Part shown: one piece after another, positions 32,802-41,980 of the stretch
Layout: the number at the start of each line of letters is the position of its first letter
Numbering within the stretch: the first letter of the stretch is position 1
Origin: Seohaeicola saemankumensis
Lineage (GTDB): Bacteria; Pseudomonadota; Alphaproteobacteria; Rhodobacterales; Rhodobacteraceae
Length of the DNA: 64,000 bases
Assembly (NCBI RefSeq): GCF_042678485.1
Contig: NZ_JBHTKR010000005.1
Coordinates: 62,001 to 126,000, forward strand
Direction: 5' to 3'
The notes under the pieces: generated by a model
What the model saw: only the letters and a program-made list of their open reading frames with translations
Database searches by the model: none
What the model was told of the DNA's origin: nothing
Made by a program: the position numbers and the translations under genes

Positions 32802-33227
32802 ATGACGGATCAACTGCCCCACCCTCTCAGCCCGCAGGATTGCCTGGTTGCCGTGATGATCGCCGTATCCCTGTCGGATGAAAGCATCCGCACATCGGAA
32901 CTGGTGCGGATCCAGGCCGCGGTGAACCATCTGCCGATCTTCGGGGACTATGACATCGACCGGATGAACCTGACCGCGCAGACCGTGTTCGATCTGTTTT
33001 CAGAAGAAGACGGGCTGGATGCCCTGTTCGGGCTGGTGCGCGACAATCTTCCGGAACGCCTGTTCGAAACCGCCTATGCCCTGGCCTGCGACGTGGCTGC
33101 CGCCGATGGCAGGATCCTCGAGACCGAGCTGCGCCTGCTGGAAGAAATCCGCTATGAGCTGAATATCGACCGGCTGCACGCCGCCGCGATCGAACGCGGT
33201 GCGCGCGCCCGACACATGAAGGCCTGA
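32802..33227 (+). CDS. TerB-family (tellurite-resistance/DjlA-N-like) protein
   Basis: A 141-residue all-helical protein. The TerB-type pattern is seen as LVAVMIAVSLSDESIRTSEL in the first half and ACDVAAADGRILETELRLLE in the second, a duplicated D-G-x(4-6)-E helix pair thought to bind metal near membranes. It ends with a basic ERGARARHMKA tail. ATG at 32802 is the first Met after the divergent lysK promoter. Despite the family name there is no ter operon here, so tellurite resistance should not be assumed; a membrane-stress role is more likely. Confidence 0.85.
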   Translation: MTDQLPHPLSPQDCLVAVMIAVSLSDESIRTSELVRIQAAVNHLPIFGDYDIDRMNLTAQTVFDLFSEEDGLDALFGLVRDNLPERLFETAYALACDVAAADGRILETELRLLEEIRYELNIDRLHAAAIERGARARHMKA

Positions 33228-33598
33228 ACGCCAGTTCACCCTGAAAACCGGCCCTTCCCGGGGTGAACGGCATCGCATATGCGGCAAACCTTGGTCGTTG
33301 ACGTGAACGGTTTGATCCATCGCCCTGTTCACCCACCCATCCCGAAGAGAGGTCGCGATGCAGCGCCCCGCATGTCTTGCCACCGGCTTGTTGATCCTTT
33401 GCCCCGTCTCGATCATCGGCGCCCCCGGCTGACGCCGGACGATCGCTGTTGCTGCAATGTGACGTGTCACGCTGCCCGTCTCCGGGCATGTAATCTATGG
33501 TTGCGAGGTTTTCCTGGCCGACCTAGCCTTTGATCACTCGATTTGATTCGATTTAGCCTTGATTTCAACAGTGTTTGTGAGTGTCGGAGTAACCAGTC
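33228..33598. other. 371-base intergenic region with one tiny open frame
   Basis: Apart from a 24-codon frame at 33358-33432 no gene is evident. The region holds an inverted repeat GTGAC-GT-GTCAC (33459-33470), a small hairpin GCCCG-TCTC-CGGGC (33474-33487) without a T-run, and an AT-rich stretch at 33525-33575 with repeated GATTT units, which is the probable promoter region of the outer-membrane protein gene. Confidence 0.5.
33358..33432 (+). CDS. Possible 24-residue hydrophobic peptide
   Basis: An ATG preceded by AAGAGAGGTCGCG opens a frame of 24 codons: MQRPACLATGLLILCPVSII, then GAPG. It is basic at the start and hydrophobic afterwards, like a minimal membrane peptide or a truncated signal sequence. 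Nothing else supports it, and such frames arise by chance. Confidence 0.25.
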   Translation: MQRPACLATGLLILCPVSIIGAPG

Positions 33599-34234
33599 TT
33601 GAAAAACGCATTCTTTGCAGGGGTCTTGTTGGCCTCTGGTGTCGCGGCAAGTGCATCGGCGCAAAGCCTTGAGAACCTCACGGTCGAGGGCGGCCTGTCC
33701 ACCCTGGGCCTCTACATCGCACCGAAGGTCGAAATCGCCGGGCCATGGAGCGCACGCGTACCGCTGTATCTGGGTTCGTTTTCGGATACGTTCGACCTGG
33801 ACGGTAACGACATCGACGGAAAGCTGACGTCGAACTCTGCCGCGATCATGGCTGATTACGGCCTTGGCAACAGCGGCTTCCGGCTGTCGGGTGGTGTGTC
33901 GCTGGGGGGATACAAGCTTGAAGGTACAGCCTCGACCCTGACCATCGAAGGCAACAGCTATACCGGCAACTTCACCGCCAAGATGCAGCAGAAACGCGAG
34001 GTGGCGCCGGTGCTGGCCATCGGATATGCCCGGTCCTTCGGCAATAACTGGGGTATCGTTGCGGAAATCGGCGCGCGTATCACCAGCCTGGAACTGACCA
34101 CGACGGGGCAGGATGCGATCACCAACCCCGTGAGACGGGCGCAGTTCGACGCCGATCTGGCCCAGGCGAACCGGGACCTGAGCGATGTCAAGATACTGCC
34201 CTTCCTGACCTTGGGCGTCTCCTACAACTTCTGA
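33599..34234 (+). CDS. Outer-membrane beta-barrel protein (opacity/OmpW-like size)
   Basis: A 211-residue protein beginning at TTG (preceded by GTCGGAG). Signal peptide KNAFFAGVLLASGVAASASA cleaves before Q. The mature part alternates strands and turns: VEGGLSTLGLYIAPKVEI, SGGVSLGGYKLEGTA, WGIVAEIGARITSLEL, and ends FLTLGVSYNF with the terminal Phe used in BamA recognition. This is the build of an eight-strand porin-like barrel; I cannot assign a named family. It stands alone and converges with dacB. Confidence 0.8.
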   Translation: MKNAFFAGVLLASGVAASASAQSLENLTVEGGLSTLGLYIAPKVEIAGPWSARVPLYLGSFSDTFDLDGNDIDGKLTSNSAAIMADYGLGNSGFRLSGGVSLGGYKLEGTASTLTIEGNSYTGNFTAKMQQKREVAPVLAIGYARSFGNNWGIVAEIGARITSLELTTTGQDAITNPVRRAQFDADLAQANRDLSDVKILPFLTLGVSYNF

Positions 34235-34272
34235 CGATCACGGCCTGATGTGGCGCGCCTGCAAACGGTGCG

Positions 34273-34300
34273 TCGCATCAGGCGCGATCGCATCAGGCGC
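34273..34300. repeat. 13-base direct repeat TCGCATCAGGCGC
   Basis: The 13-mer occurs at 34273-34285 and 34288-34300, separated by GA, between the convergent outer-membrane protein and dacB genes; the second copy includes the dacB stop codon. It probably arose by local slippage. Confidence 0.6.
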
Positions 34301-35792
34301 TGTAAAGCGTGCCCCAACGCTCGATCAGGTCCTGTTGCAGGGCCTTGGCACGGCGGTTCCAGCCCTGTGCACCGGCCGGGCGTTCACGTTCGGCGCGCGG
34401 GATGCCGTCGCGCCGCTTGGCATCGGCGGCAAAGATCGCGAAGGCCAGGGGGCGCCCGTTGTCTCGGGCCATGTAGCCCGCAAGACCGCTGACAAAATTC
34501 AACGTGCCGGTCTTGGCGTTGACCTTGACCTGATGAGCGTCCGTCTTGCGCCCTTTCTCATCCTTCAGCGGATAGGCCCGCAGCAAGTCAGGCAGCATCC
34601 CCTGCCGGCGCGCCCGCACAAGGGCCGCCACCATGTCTGCCGCAGCCAGACGCGACTGATCGCCCAGCCCCGAGTGATCGACAAGCGACGGCGACGACAG
34701 GCCCAGCGCCGACGCGGCCCAGGCATTCATCGCATTGGCCGATGCCGCCAGCGACCCAGGCTGCCCGCCCTTGGCAAGCGTAGCCGCCAGCCCCACCATC
34801 TCGGCGGTCAGGTTCGTGGAATAGCGCAACATGTCGCGCAGGATCTCGGGCAGCGGCAGGCTTTGCTGGCGCACCAGCACCGTCCCGCCCGGCAGGCTGC
34901 GGGCCGCACCCTCGGCGGGCAACCGGATTCCATGGGCGCCTGCGAACGTGCGGAACACTTCGCCCGCATAGATGTCGGGGCGTCGCACGGGCAACCATCG
35001 CGCGCCCCCCTTGCCCAGGGCTGACTGCGCCACGGTCCATTGATCGACACCCTGCGTATCGGCATAGGTATAAACAGGCAGTTCACGCGCCACGATGGAC
35101 ATGCGCGCCACGCGGACATCGGGCCGGTAACGATCCGATCTTGCATCCATCGTGATGCCATAGCCCTGCCCGTTGCGTTTCCATTCGAAATGCACCCGGT
35201 TGAAATTCAGCGAAAGGCCGGACACGGCAGGGTTATAGCCCACATGTTCAGGCTGTTCCGCATCGATCGCGCGGGCATAGGGCAAGGCACCGCCCCAGAC
35301 CAGGAAGCGGCCCCGCACTTCGCGCACCCCGGCCGTTTTCAGCTTGGCCGCCATTTCGGCCAGCGCATTGGTATCCAGCATGGGATCGCCACCGCCCGCC
35401 AGCACCAGATCGCCGGACAGGATCCCGTTCTGCACCGGCCCGGTTGCGATCAGTCGCGTTTCAAAGCGATGCGAGGGGCCCAGCGCATCCAGCGCATAGA
35501 TCGCCGTCAGGGCCTTGACCACGCTGGCGGGGGGCAGCCCGCGCTGCGGTTGACGCGCCTCCAGCATCTGGCCGGTGTCCGCATCGGCCAGGGCATAGAC
35601 CACCTCGCCACCCAATTGCGCCTTGCTGACAAGCGCATCGGCCGCAGGCACCGTGGCCGCAAGCCCCCCGGCCGGCCGCAAGGCCGGGCGCAGCGATTGT
35701 GAAGGCGCATTCGCGCAGGCGGGAACGCCCGTCAAGGCCAGCGCCGCGACCGAACCGGCAAGGAAACCACGTCTGGAAACAAAATCACTCAT
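34293..35792 (-). CDS. dacB: D-alanyl-D-alanine carboxypeptidase/endopeptidase, PBP4 type (S13)
   Basis: A 499-residue periplasmic peptidoglycan hydrolase. The N-terminus has a twin-arginine motif (SRRGFLAGSVAALALTG) and a lipobox-like VPAC, suggesting Tat export and perhaps lipid anchoring. Active-site motifs of family S13 are all present: SVVK (Ser90, Lys93), YSTN and AKTG (VNAKTGTLNFVSG). The large insert between the first two motifs, typical of PBP4, is present. It trims cross-links and terminal D-Ala. It lies 9 bases downstream of nadD on the same strand, probably one transcript. Confidence 0.93.
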   Translation of the reverse strand: MSDFVSRRGFLAGSVAALALTGVPACANAPSQSLRPALRPAGGLAATVPAADALVSKAQLGGEVVYALADADTGQMLEARQPQRGLPPASVVKALTAIYALDALGPSHRFETRLIATGPVQNGILSGDLVLAGGGDPMLDTNALAEMAAKLKTAGVREVRGRFLVWGGALPYARAIDAEQPEHVGYNPAVSGLSLNFNRVHFEWKRNGQGYGITMDARSDRYRPDVRVARMSIVARELPVYTYADTQGVDQWTVAQSALGKGGARWLPVRRPDIYAGEVFRTFAGAHGIRLPAEGAARSLPGGTVLVRQQSLPLPEILRDMLRYSTNLTAEMVGLAATLAKGGQPGSLAASANAMNAWAASALGLSSPSLVDHSGLGDQSRLAAADMVAALVRARRQGMLPDLLRAYPLKDEKGRKTDAHQVKVNAKTGTLNFVSGLAGYMARDNGRPLAFAIFAADAKRRDGIPRAERERPAGAQGWNRRAKALQQDLIERWGTLYSA

Positions 35793-35801
35793 GCCTGAAT
35801 C

Positions 35802-36455
35802 CTACTCGTCCCGGCCCTGACCAGACAAGCCCACATCCGCGTGAGGCACCTGCCCCGCCATCCAGCCCCCGCGCGCCCGGATCGCCGAAGACGATATATC
35901 CCGCAGCGGCACATTCACGAAACACCAGGCCGGGGCATCCGCATGGGCCAGGGCCCGGCTGAACTTGGCCTTGATCCGTGCGGCATGAAAGGTCCGCGCC
36001 GCGCGGCTGGCCCGCGCCGGCAGGTTCTGCCCCGGCCGCGCCAGGACGCCGACCGGCACCCGCGCCATGATCTGCCGCCAATCCTGCCACCGATCGAACT
36101 GCACAAGGTTATCCGCCCCCATCAGCCAGACAAAGCGCACGCCCGAATAGGTCGCCTGCAACGCCGCGATGGTTTCCGCCGTATAGCGCGTGCCGGCACG
36201 CGCCTCGAAGTCGGTGACGATCACGCGCGGATCGCGGATCAGCGCGCGGGCGCGCGCCATCCGGTCCGCCATGGGGGCGGGCCCCCGCGCCTTCAGCGGA
36301 TTGCCGGGACTGACCAGCCACCAGACCCGGTCCAGCCCGAACAACCGCAGCGCCGCGCGGGTGATATGCACGTGCCCCGCATGGGCCGGATCAAACGATC
36401 CGCCGAGAAGCCCGATCACCTGACCGGGGCGTGCATGGGGTATCTCGTGGCGCAT
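35802..36455 (-). CDS. nadD: Nicotinate-nucleotide adenylyltransferase
   Basis: A 217-residue nucleotidyltransferase of NAD biosynthesis that adenylates nicotinate mononucleotide. The signature GLLGGSFDPAHAGHVHIT carries the (H/T)xGH motif (HAGH), and WWLVSPGNPLK plus FVWLMGADNLVQFDRWQDW are NadD-specific. The closing ISSSAIRAR motif is the ISSTxIR of the family. ATG at 36455 is chosen because GGAG sits five bases upstream; 36458 is an alternative. dacB follows at once on the same strand. Confidence 0.95.
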   Translation of the reverse strand: MRHEIPHARPGQVIGLLGGSFDPAHAGHVHITRAALRLFGLDRVWWLVSPGNPLKARGPAPMADRMARARALIRDPRVIVTDFEARAGTRYTAETIAALQATYSGVRFVWLMGADNLVQFDRWQDWRQIMARVPVGVLARPGQNLPARASRAARTFHAARIKAKFSRALAHADAPAWCFVNVPLRDISSSAIRARGGWMAGQVPHADVGLSGQGRDE

Positions 36456-36627
36456 CATGTCTCCGTTCCGGGCCCCGTCCTGCCGCGACATCCGGGGGCG
36501 CAGTTGTCAACGCCGCGCCCGCTTTGTCAATCAGGGGCGGGTCTGTCCTTCGCGGCGCATTGCCCCCGCGCCCCTTGATCGTTATCTACGGGCCAAATCC
36601 ACGCATTCCCCTCAAGGAGCGATCCGA

Positions 36628-38283
<1,656 letters not shown>

Positions 38284-38291
38284 ACAAGGGC

Positions 38292-38323
38292 GGGCGGATT
38301 GGTCCGAAAGGCACGATCCGCCC
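38292..38323 (+). terminator. Stem-loop after ettA, no U-tract
   Basis: GGGCGGAT (38292-38299) pairs perfectly with ATCCGCCC (38316-38323). It is followed by CCAAAACAAGG, not T-rich, so it may stabilise the mRNA end instead of terminating. Confidence 0.4.
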
Positions 38324-38413
38324 CCAAAACAAGGCACAAGGGTTGCCGCGCCTTGATCGAATCCTCTGGGAATGGCACATCTTTGGTATAGCCAACAAGG
38401 ATTTGACCCCGAC

Positions 38414-38980
38414 ATGATCACGCGCCGCTCTTTTATCGCCTCGACCCTGGCTGCCGCGACCCTGCCGCAGACGGTATTTGCCCAGGCAAAGACGTTTACC
38501 CTCAATCCGCGGTTTGCGCCGCAGGATGTGACCATCGACGCCAAATATGGCGTGGGTCAGTTGCTGGTGCTGCCGCGCGCGCATTTTCTGTATTTCGTGA
38601 CAGATGCGGGACGGGCACGCCGCTATGGCGTGGGCGTCGGCAAGGCCGGGCTGGAATTCACCGGCACAGCCACGATCGACGTCAAGAAACAGTGGCCGAC
38701 ATGGCGCCCCACGAACGAGATGATCGAACGTGATCCCCGCGCCTACGCCAAGTTCATCGACAATGACTATGTCCAGCCGGGTGGGCCGGGCAATCCATTG
38801 GGGGCGCGCGCGCTCTATCTGTTCCAGAACGGGCGCGACACCTATTTCCGCATCCATGGCACGACCGAGCCACAAAGCATCGGCCGGTCGGTATCGAACG
38901 GATGTATCCGGATGATCAACGACCATGTGATCGATCTTTACGAACGCGTCCCCGTCGGCACGGTCGTCACGGTTCTTTGA
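38414..38980 (+). CDS. L,D-transpeptidase, YkuD/ErfK family
   Basis: A 188-residue exported enzyme. It has a twin-arginine-type leader (TRRSFIASTLAAATLPQTVF A), then a YkuD domain with the catalytic motif HGTTEPQSIGRSVSNGCIRM, containing the conserved His and the nucleophilic Cys of S-x-G-C-I/V-R. These enzymes make 3-3 peptidoglycan cross-links or attach lipoproteins to the wall. ATG at 38414 lies within the first in-frame leader. It stands between ettA and a strong terminator. Several YkuD paralogues per genome are usual, so its exact role is open. Confidence 0.9.
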   Translation: MITRRSFIASTLAAATLPQTVFAQAKTFTLNPRFAPQDVTIDAKYGVGQLLVLPRAHFLYFVTDAGRARRYGVGVGKAGLEFTGTATIDVKKQWPTWRPTNEMIERDPRAYAKFIDNDYVQPGGPGNPLGARALYLFQNGRDTYFRIHGTTEPQSIGRSVSNGCIRMINDHVIDLYERVPVGTVVTVL

Positions 38981-39003
38981 TCCACACAGTTTCGCCACAA
39001 AAC

Positions 39004-39034
39004 AAAAGGGGGCGCCACTGGCACCCCCTTTTTT
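39004..39034. terminator. Bidirectional rho-independent terminator
   Basis: GGGGGCGCCA (39008-39017) pairs with TGGCACCCCC (39019-39028) with one mismatch. It is followed by TTTTTT on the plus strand and preceded by AAAA, so it can end both the L,D-transpeptidase (+) and DUF2892 (-) transcripts. Confidence 0.85.
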
Positions 39035-39051
39035 CATTTTGCCGCGCGACC

Positions 39052-39255
39052 TTATTTGAAGGCGCAGCCGCTTTTGACGCCAAGTTTGCGGAACACAGTC
39101 GCTGCGGGGCAGAAGCCCGTGATCGACGACTGGATCAGGTTCACGCCGATGAAAACGGTGAACCACATGAACAGCGGCGAAACCACCGCAGTCAGCACCA
39201 CGCTGAGCAAAACCATGAAACCTGCAAACATCATCACGCTACGATCGAGTGTCAT
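39052..39255 (-). CDS. DUF2892 (YgaP-type transmembrane) protein
   Basis: A 67-residue two-helix membrane protein. It starts TLDRSVMMFAGFMVLLSVVL, has FMWFTVFIGVNLIQSSITGF and the conserved CPAATVFRKLGVKSGC pair of cysteines. The same unit forms the membrane part of YgaP sulfurtransferases and occurs alone in sulfide-responsive operons controlled by BigR/SqrR. A perfect ATTC-N8-GAAT site lies 73 bases upstream of the start codon. Start at 39255 follows AAGGATCAAGAG. The cysteines near the C-terminus suggest a role in sulfane-sulfur handling at the membrane. Confidence 0.88.
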   Translation of the reverse strand: MTLDRSVMMFAGFMVLLSVVLTAVVSPLFMWFTVFIGVNLIQSSITGFCPAATVFRKLGVKSGCAFK

Positions 39256-39327
39256 CTCTTGATCCTTGTCCGGGGCAGGCCCACCATGCGCCCGCGTTGA
39301 CCCGAATATAGACCAGATCACTTTGAC

Positions 39328-39343
39328 ATTCAAGTATTGGAAT
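39328..39343. promoter_or_regulatory. ATTC-N8-GAAT dyad, candidate SqrR/BigR operator
   Basis: ATTC (39328-39331), eight bases, GAAT (39340-39343). This is, to my recollection, the operator consensus of SqrR/BigR-type repressors. It stands 73 bases before the DUF2892 start, next to -10-like AT-rich sequence, and the window encodes a matching repressor at 3926-4324. Confidence 0.6.
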
Positions 39344-39347
39344 ACGA

Positions 39348-39590
39348 TTACAGCAAAACGTGCCAAACCAGATAATTCGGCGTCAGAAAGGCGAATGCGA
39401 TGCAGAACAGCTTGGCGCCATGCACGATCTTGGGGAACAGGCCCTTGCCCTCAGCCGCCTCGCCGAACCCCAACAGGCCCGCCATGACCGCATGACCGCC
39501 AGCCATCTGCGCCATGTCCTTGCGCCGGATCGAGGCCATCGCCGCCTCACGCACAGCAGCCTGCCGCTTCGCTTCATCCTCGCGTGCCAT
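39348..39590 (-). CDS. Small hypothetical protein with C-terminal membrane helix
   Basis: An 80-residue protein I do not recognise. The first 30 residues are highly charged and helical (AREDEAKRQAAVREAAMASI RRKD-type), followed by a Gly/Ala-rich stretch and a C-terminal hydrophobic helix (LFCIAFAFLTPNYLVWHVLL) ending at the last residue. The ATG at 39590 is chosen for its spacing from GGAGG; an adjacent ATG is at 39593. It precedes the DUF2892 gene on the same strand; the candidate SqrR operator lies between them, so the two may be separately controlled. Confidence 0.65.
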   Translation of the reverse strand: MAREDEAKRQAAVREAAMASIRRKDMAQMAGGHAVMAGLLGFGEAAEGKGLFPKIVHGAKLFCIAFAFLTPNYLVWHVLL

Positions 39591-39907
39591 CATGAATCCT
39601 CCATCCATTCTTGCCGATCCTTCAACTCATCCAAATGCTTTTGATAGCTGCGAGATGTGACGAAACCCCAAAATGTCGAGGGCGGATCGCAAAAACTTCA
39701 GACATTTGGCGCAAAATCTGCCCGATCGCGCGAAAGTCCCGAATATCCTTGCCTTATGGGCACCACTCTGCCATACGCGGCCCTGCTACGTTATTCTTTT
39801 TCGACCACTGTCTTCCGTCCAACGGCGCTCAGTCCTTCGATCCAGACCGACCAACGCCGGGCCATCGCACTGACGCGGATGGCGACACAAGACAGGAGAA
39901 CACGGAT
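39591..39907. other. 317-base leader/promoter region of first cold-shock gene
   Basis: No gene is supported here. The region is AT-richer than its flanks around 39640-39800. A hairpin GCCATC...GATGGC (39861-39883) lies just before the ribosome site AGGAG of the cold-shock gene. A long untranslated leader would be normal for a cold-shock gene. Confidence 0.45.
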
Positions 39908-40114
39908 ATGGCTACTGGCACCGTGAAATGGTTCAACACCACCAAAGGCTTCGGCTTCATTGCACCCGATGGCGGCAGCAAAGATGTGTTCGTGCACATC
40001 TCGGCCGTCGAGCGTTCGGGTCTGACCGGCCTCGCCGACAACCAGAAAGTGACCTTCGACATCGAAGCAGGTCGTGATGGCCGCGAATCCGCGACCAACC
40101 TTTCGCTGGCATGA
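39908..40114 (+). CDS. Cold-shock protein, CspA family (copy 1)
   Basis: A 68-residue single cold-shock domain. RNP1 is KGFGFIAP and RNP2 is VFVHIS. It binds single-stranded RNA/DNA and prevents structure in mRNA. It differs from the second copy at 40919 in only five residues (F15Y, T49K, A54P, T63V, L65I). Start follows ACAGGAGAACACGGAT. A strong terminator with a GAAA tetraloop follows. It converges with trxC. Confidence 0.96.
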   Translation: MATGTVKWFNTTKGFGFIAPDGGSKDVFVHISAVERSGLTGLADNQKVTFDIEAGRDGRESATNLSLA

Positions 40115-40142
40115 TGTATCGCCCTTAGGGGCGTGAACGGAA

Positions 40143-40173
40143 ACGGGCGTGCAGGAAACTGCGCGCCCGTTTT
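40143..40173 (+). terminator. Rho-independent terminator with GAAA tetraloop after cold-shock gene 1
   Basis: ACGGGCGTGCAG (40143-40154), loop GAAA, CTGCGCGCCCGT (40159-40170), then TTTTGCTTTT. Twelve pairs including one wobble; a textbook terminator. Confidence 0.92.
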
Positions 40174-40210
40174 GCTTTTCGTACTGGTCTTGCAGCCTCG
40201 GGCGCGACCG

Positions 40211-40642
40211 TCAGACCGCGCCCTTGACCCAGTCCACGATCCCCGCCGCGGGCATCGCACCTGACTGGCGCTTGCGCTCGCGCCCGCCGGCGAAAGCCGC
40301 CATCGTCGGAATGCCCCGGATATTGTAGAGCGCGCCGGCCTGGGGATTTTCCTCGGTATTCAACTTGACCATCCGGACCTGCCCCGCCAATGAATCCGCC
40401 GCTTTGGCAAATTCGGGCGCCATCATCCGGCAAGGCCCGCACCATGGCGCCCAGAAATCGACCACAAGCGGCAGATCATCATTGCGCGCGGCCTTTTGCA
40501 GCGTGGCAAGATCAATCTCGACCGCCTTGCCCGAGATCAGCCCTGCGCCGCATGTTCCGCATTTGGGACCAGCGCCCAGCCGTTCCTCGGGCACGCGGTT
40601 CACCTGCCCACAGGACAGGCAGGTCAATTTTCTGGATGCCAT
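40211..40642 (-). CDS. trxC: Thioredoxin 2 with N-terminal zinc finger
   Basis: A 143-residue thioredoxin-2. The N-terminal zinc ribbon has two CxxC pairs (LTCLSCGQVN and PKCGTCGAGL), followed by a thioredoxin domain with active site FWAPWCGPCRMM and the cis-Pro segment IRGIPTMAAFAGG. TrxC is a cytosolic disulfide reductase usually induced by oxidative stress through OxyR. Start at 40642 follows GCAGGGAGGGCG. It sits between two nearly identical cold-shock genes, in the opposite direction to both. Confidence 0.95.
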   Translation of the reverse strand: MASRKLTCLSCGQVNRVPEERLGAGPKCGTCGAGLISGKAVEIDLATLQKAARNDDLPLVVDFWAPWCGPCRMMAPEFAKAADSLAGQVRMVKLNTEENPQAGALYNIRGIPTMAAFAGGRERKRQSGAMPAAGIVDWVKGAV

Positions 40643-40841
40643 GACAGCGCCCTCCCTGCAAATATTCGACAATAAATATACGATCTTCGAATCGCCAAAA
40701 AAGGCCCCTATCGGCAAAAAACCGCATGAAAAGCCCTGAAAATAGGCGATTTCGGCCAAATATCCCTCTTGAAACGACTCTGGACCGCCCACATAATCCT
40801 GAATGCGACGTTACCAATATCGAATAGCCTGCTCCTTCACA

Positions 40842-40909
40842 GGTCAGTACCTCGATTATGCACTGACTAGCCGGGCTGCCGCACAGTGCGGGCAGCATAT
40901 CTGTAAAGG
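40842..40909 (+). promoter_or_regulatory. Structured 5' leader of second cold-shock gene
   Basis: Two hairpins precede the ribosome site AAAGGAG (40905). One is GTCAGT...ACTGAC (40843-40867). The other is GCTGCC-GCAC-A-GTGC-GGGCAGC (40875-40896), with near-continuous pairing. The first copy of the gene does not have this arrangement. A temperature-responsive leader is possible. Confidence 0.45.
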
Positions 40910-40918
40910 AGATGCGGT

Positions 40919-41125
40919 ATGGCCACTGGCACCGTGAAATGGTTCAACACCACCAAAGGCTACGGCTTCATTGCGCCCGATGGCGGCAGCAAGGATGTCT
41001 TCGTTCACATTTCGGCAGTCGAGCGTTCGGGCCTGACCGGCCTTGCCGACAACCAGAAGGTCAAGTTCGACATCGAACCCGGCCGCGATGGTCGTGAATC
41101 CGCTGTGAACATCTCTCTGGCCTGA
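40919..41125 (+). CDS. Cold-shock protein, CspA family (copy 2)
   Basis: A 68-residue cold-shock domain with RNP1 KGYGFIAP and RNP2 VFVHIS. It is 63/68 identical to copy 1 and its coding DNA is also closely similar, pointing to a fairly recent duplication or gene conversion. Start ATG follows AAAGGAGATGCGGT. Its leader is different from copy 1 and folds into two hairpins, so the two may respond to different conditions. A terminator follows at 41149. Confidence 0.96.
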   Translation: MATGTVKWFNTTKGYGFIAPDGGSKDVFVHISAVERSGLTGLADNQKVKFDIEPGRDGRESAVNISLA

Positions 41126-41148
41126 TCACCGGGTCAACCGAAGACGAA

Positions 41149-41175
41149 AAAGGGGTCCTGTCGCGGGGCCCCTTT
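41149..41175 (+). terminator. Rho-independent terminator after cold-shock gene 2
   Basis: AAAGGGGTCC (41149-41158) pairs with GGGCCCCTTT (41166-41175) through one T-G wobble, with a seven-base loop. The flanking A and T tracts let it work in both directions. Confidence 0.85.
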
Positions 41176-41207
41176 GTCATTGCATCGGGCCGTGACCCAC
41201 CTGCGCC

Positions 41208-41260
41208 GGTTCACCCCCGGATCAACCCAGGTTCACCCCCGGATCAACCCGGATCAACCG
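41208..41260. repeat. 22-base tandem repeat at the 3' end of the esterase gene
   Basis: GGTTCACCCCCGGATCAACC is followed by CA, then repeated at 41230-41249, with a third partial unit GGATCAACCG at 41251-41260. The array overlaps the esterase stop codon (41254-41256). Confidence 0.7.
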
Positions 41261-41976
41261 TTGTCGTCGCGCCGGGCTGCCGCAGCCTCGATCAGTTCCA
41301 ACACAGCAGGCCCCATCGCATCCACGATCAGACCGACACCTTCCGCATTGGGATGAATGCCGTCATCCTGAAAATAGGCCCGTGCCGCTGACAGGTCGCC
41401 TTCCCCCAAACCCTTGAAGAAACTGTCGAAATAAAGCGCGCCATAGGTTTCAGCCAACTCCGGCCAGATCGCCTCGAAGGCAGTCTTGAACTCCGGGCCG
41501 TAATTTCCGGGCGCCTGCATGCCCACCAGCAGGACCGGCACATCAGCCGCTTGCGCCGCCTTCAGGATGCCCTCGACATTGGCGCGTGTCACCGCGGGAT
41601 CCAGCCCGCGCAGCACGTCATTGCCACCCAGCGCCAGGATCATGCCGTGGATATCCGGCGTCAGCGTCCATTCGACCCGCGACAAGCCGCCCGCCGTCGT
41701 GTCGCCGGACACACCCGCATTCACAACCCGCACCGCCTGCCCCTGCGCGTCAAGCCAGGCGCGCAATTGCGGCACGAAGCCTTCCTCTTCAAACAGGCCA
41801 TAGCCCTGTGTCAGACTATCGCCGAAAGCCACGATCGACAGCGGCAGCGTACGCGCCTGCTGTGCGGCAGCCCCCTGGGCCAGGACCAGCCCAAGCACCA
41901 GAACAAGGGCGGCGTAGCCCTTGCCCCATGCCCGCAAGGCCCCATATGTCAGACAAGCAATTGAAAGCAGGCGCAT
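41254..41976 (-). CDS. SGNH/GDSL esterase, arylesterase/TesA-like
   Basis: A 240-residue exported hydrolase. A hydrophobic leader (YAALVLVLGLVLAQGAAA) is followed by block I FGDSLTQGYG with the nucleophilic Ser, block III ILALGGNDVLRGL (GxND) and block V DGIHPNAEG with catalytic Asp and His. This is the TesA/arylesterase branch, which hydrolyses thioesters, lysophospholipids or aryl esters in the periplasm. The ATG at 41976 is only four bases from the divergent ABC start; an in-frame GGAG lies eleven bases upstream. Divergence from a YbbA/YbbP-type pair repeats the E. coli tesA-ybbA-ybbP layout. Confidence 0.9.
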   Translation of the reverse strand: MRLLSIACLTYGALRAWGKGYAALVLVLGLVLAQGAAAQQARTLPLSIVAFGDSLTQGYGLFEEEGFVPQLRAWLDAQGQAVRVVNAGVSGDTTAGGLSRVEWTLTPDIHGMILALGGNDVLRGLDPAVTRANVEGILKAAQAADVPVLLVGMQAPGNYGPEFKTAFEAIWPELAETYGALYFDSFFKGLGEGDLSAARAYFQDDGIHPNAEGVGLIVDAMGPAVLELIEAAAARRDDNG

Positions 41977-41980
41977 ACTG

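Noticed and set aside
32802..33227. Tellurite-resistance system
   Set aside because: A lone TerB-like domain without terZ, terD or terC genes does not make such a system.
33458..33471. CRP site TGTGA...TCACG
   Set aside because: The spacer is four bases where CRP needs six; it fits neither CRP nor FNR well.
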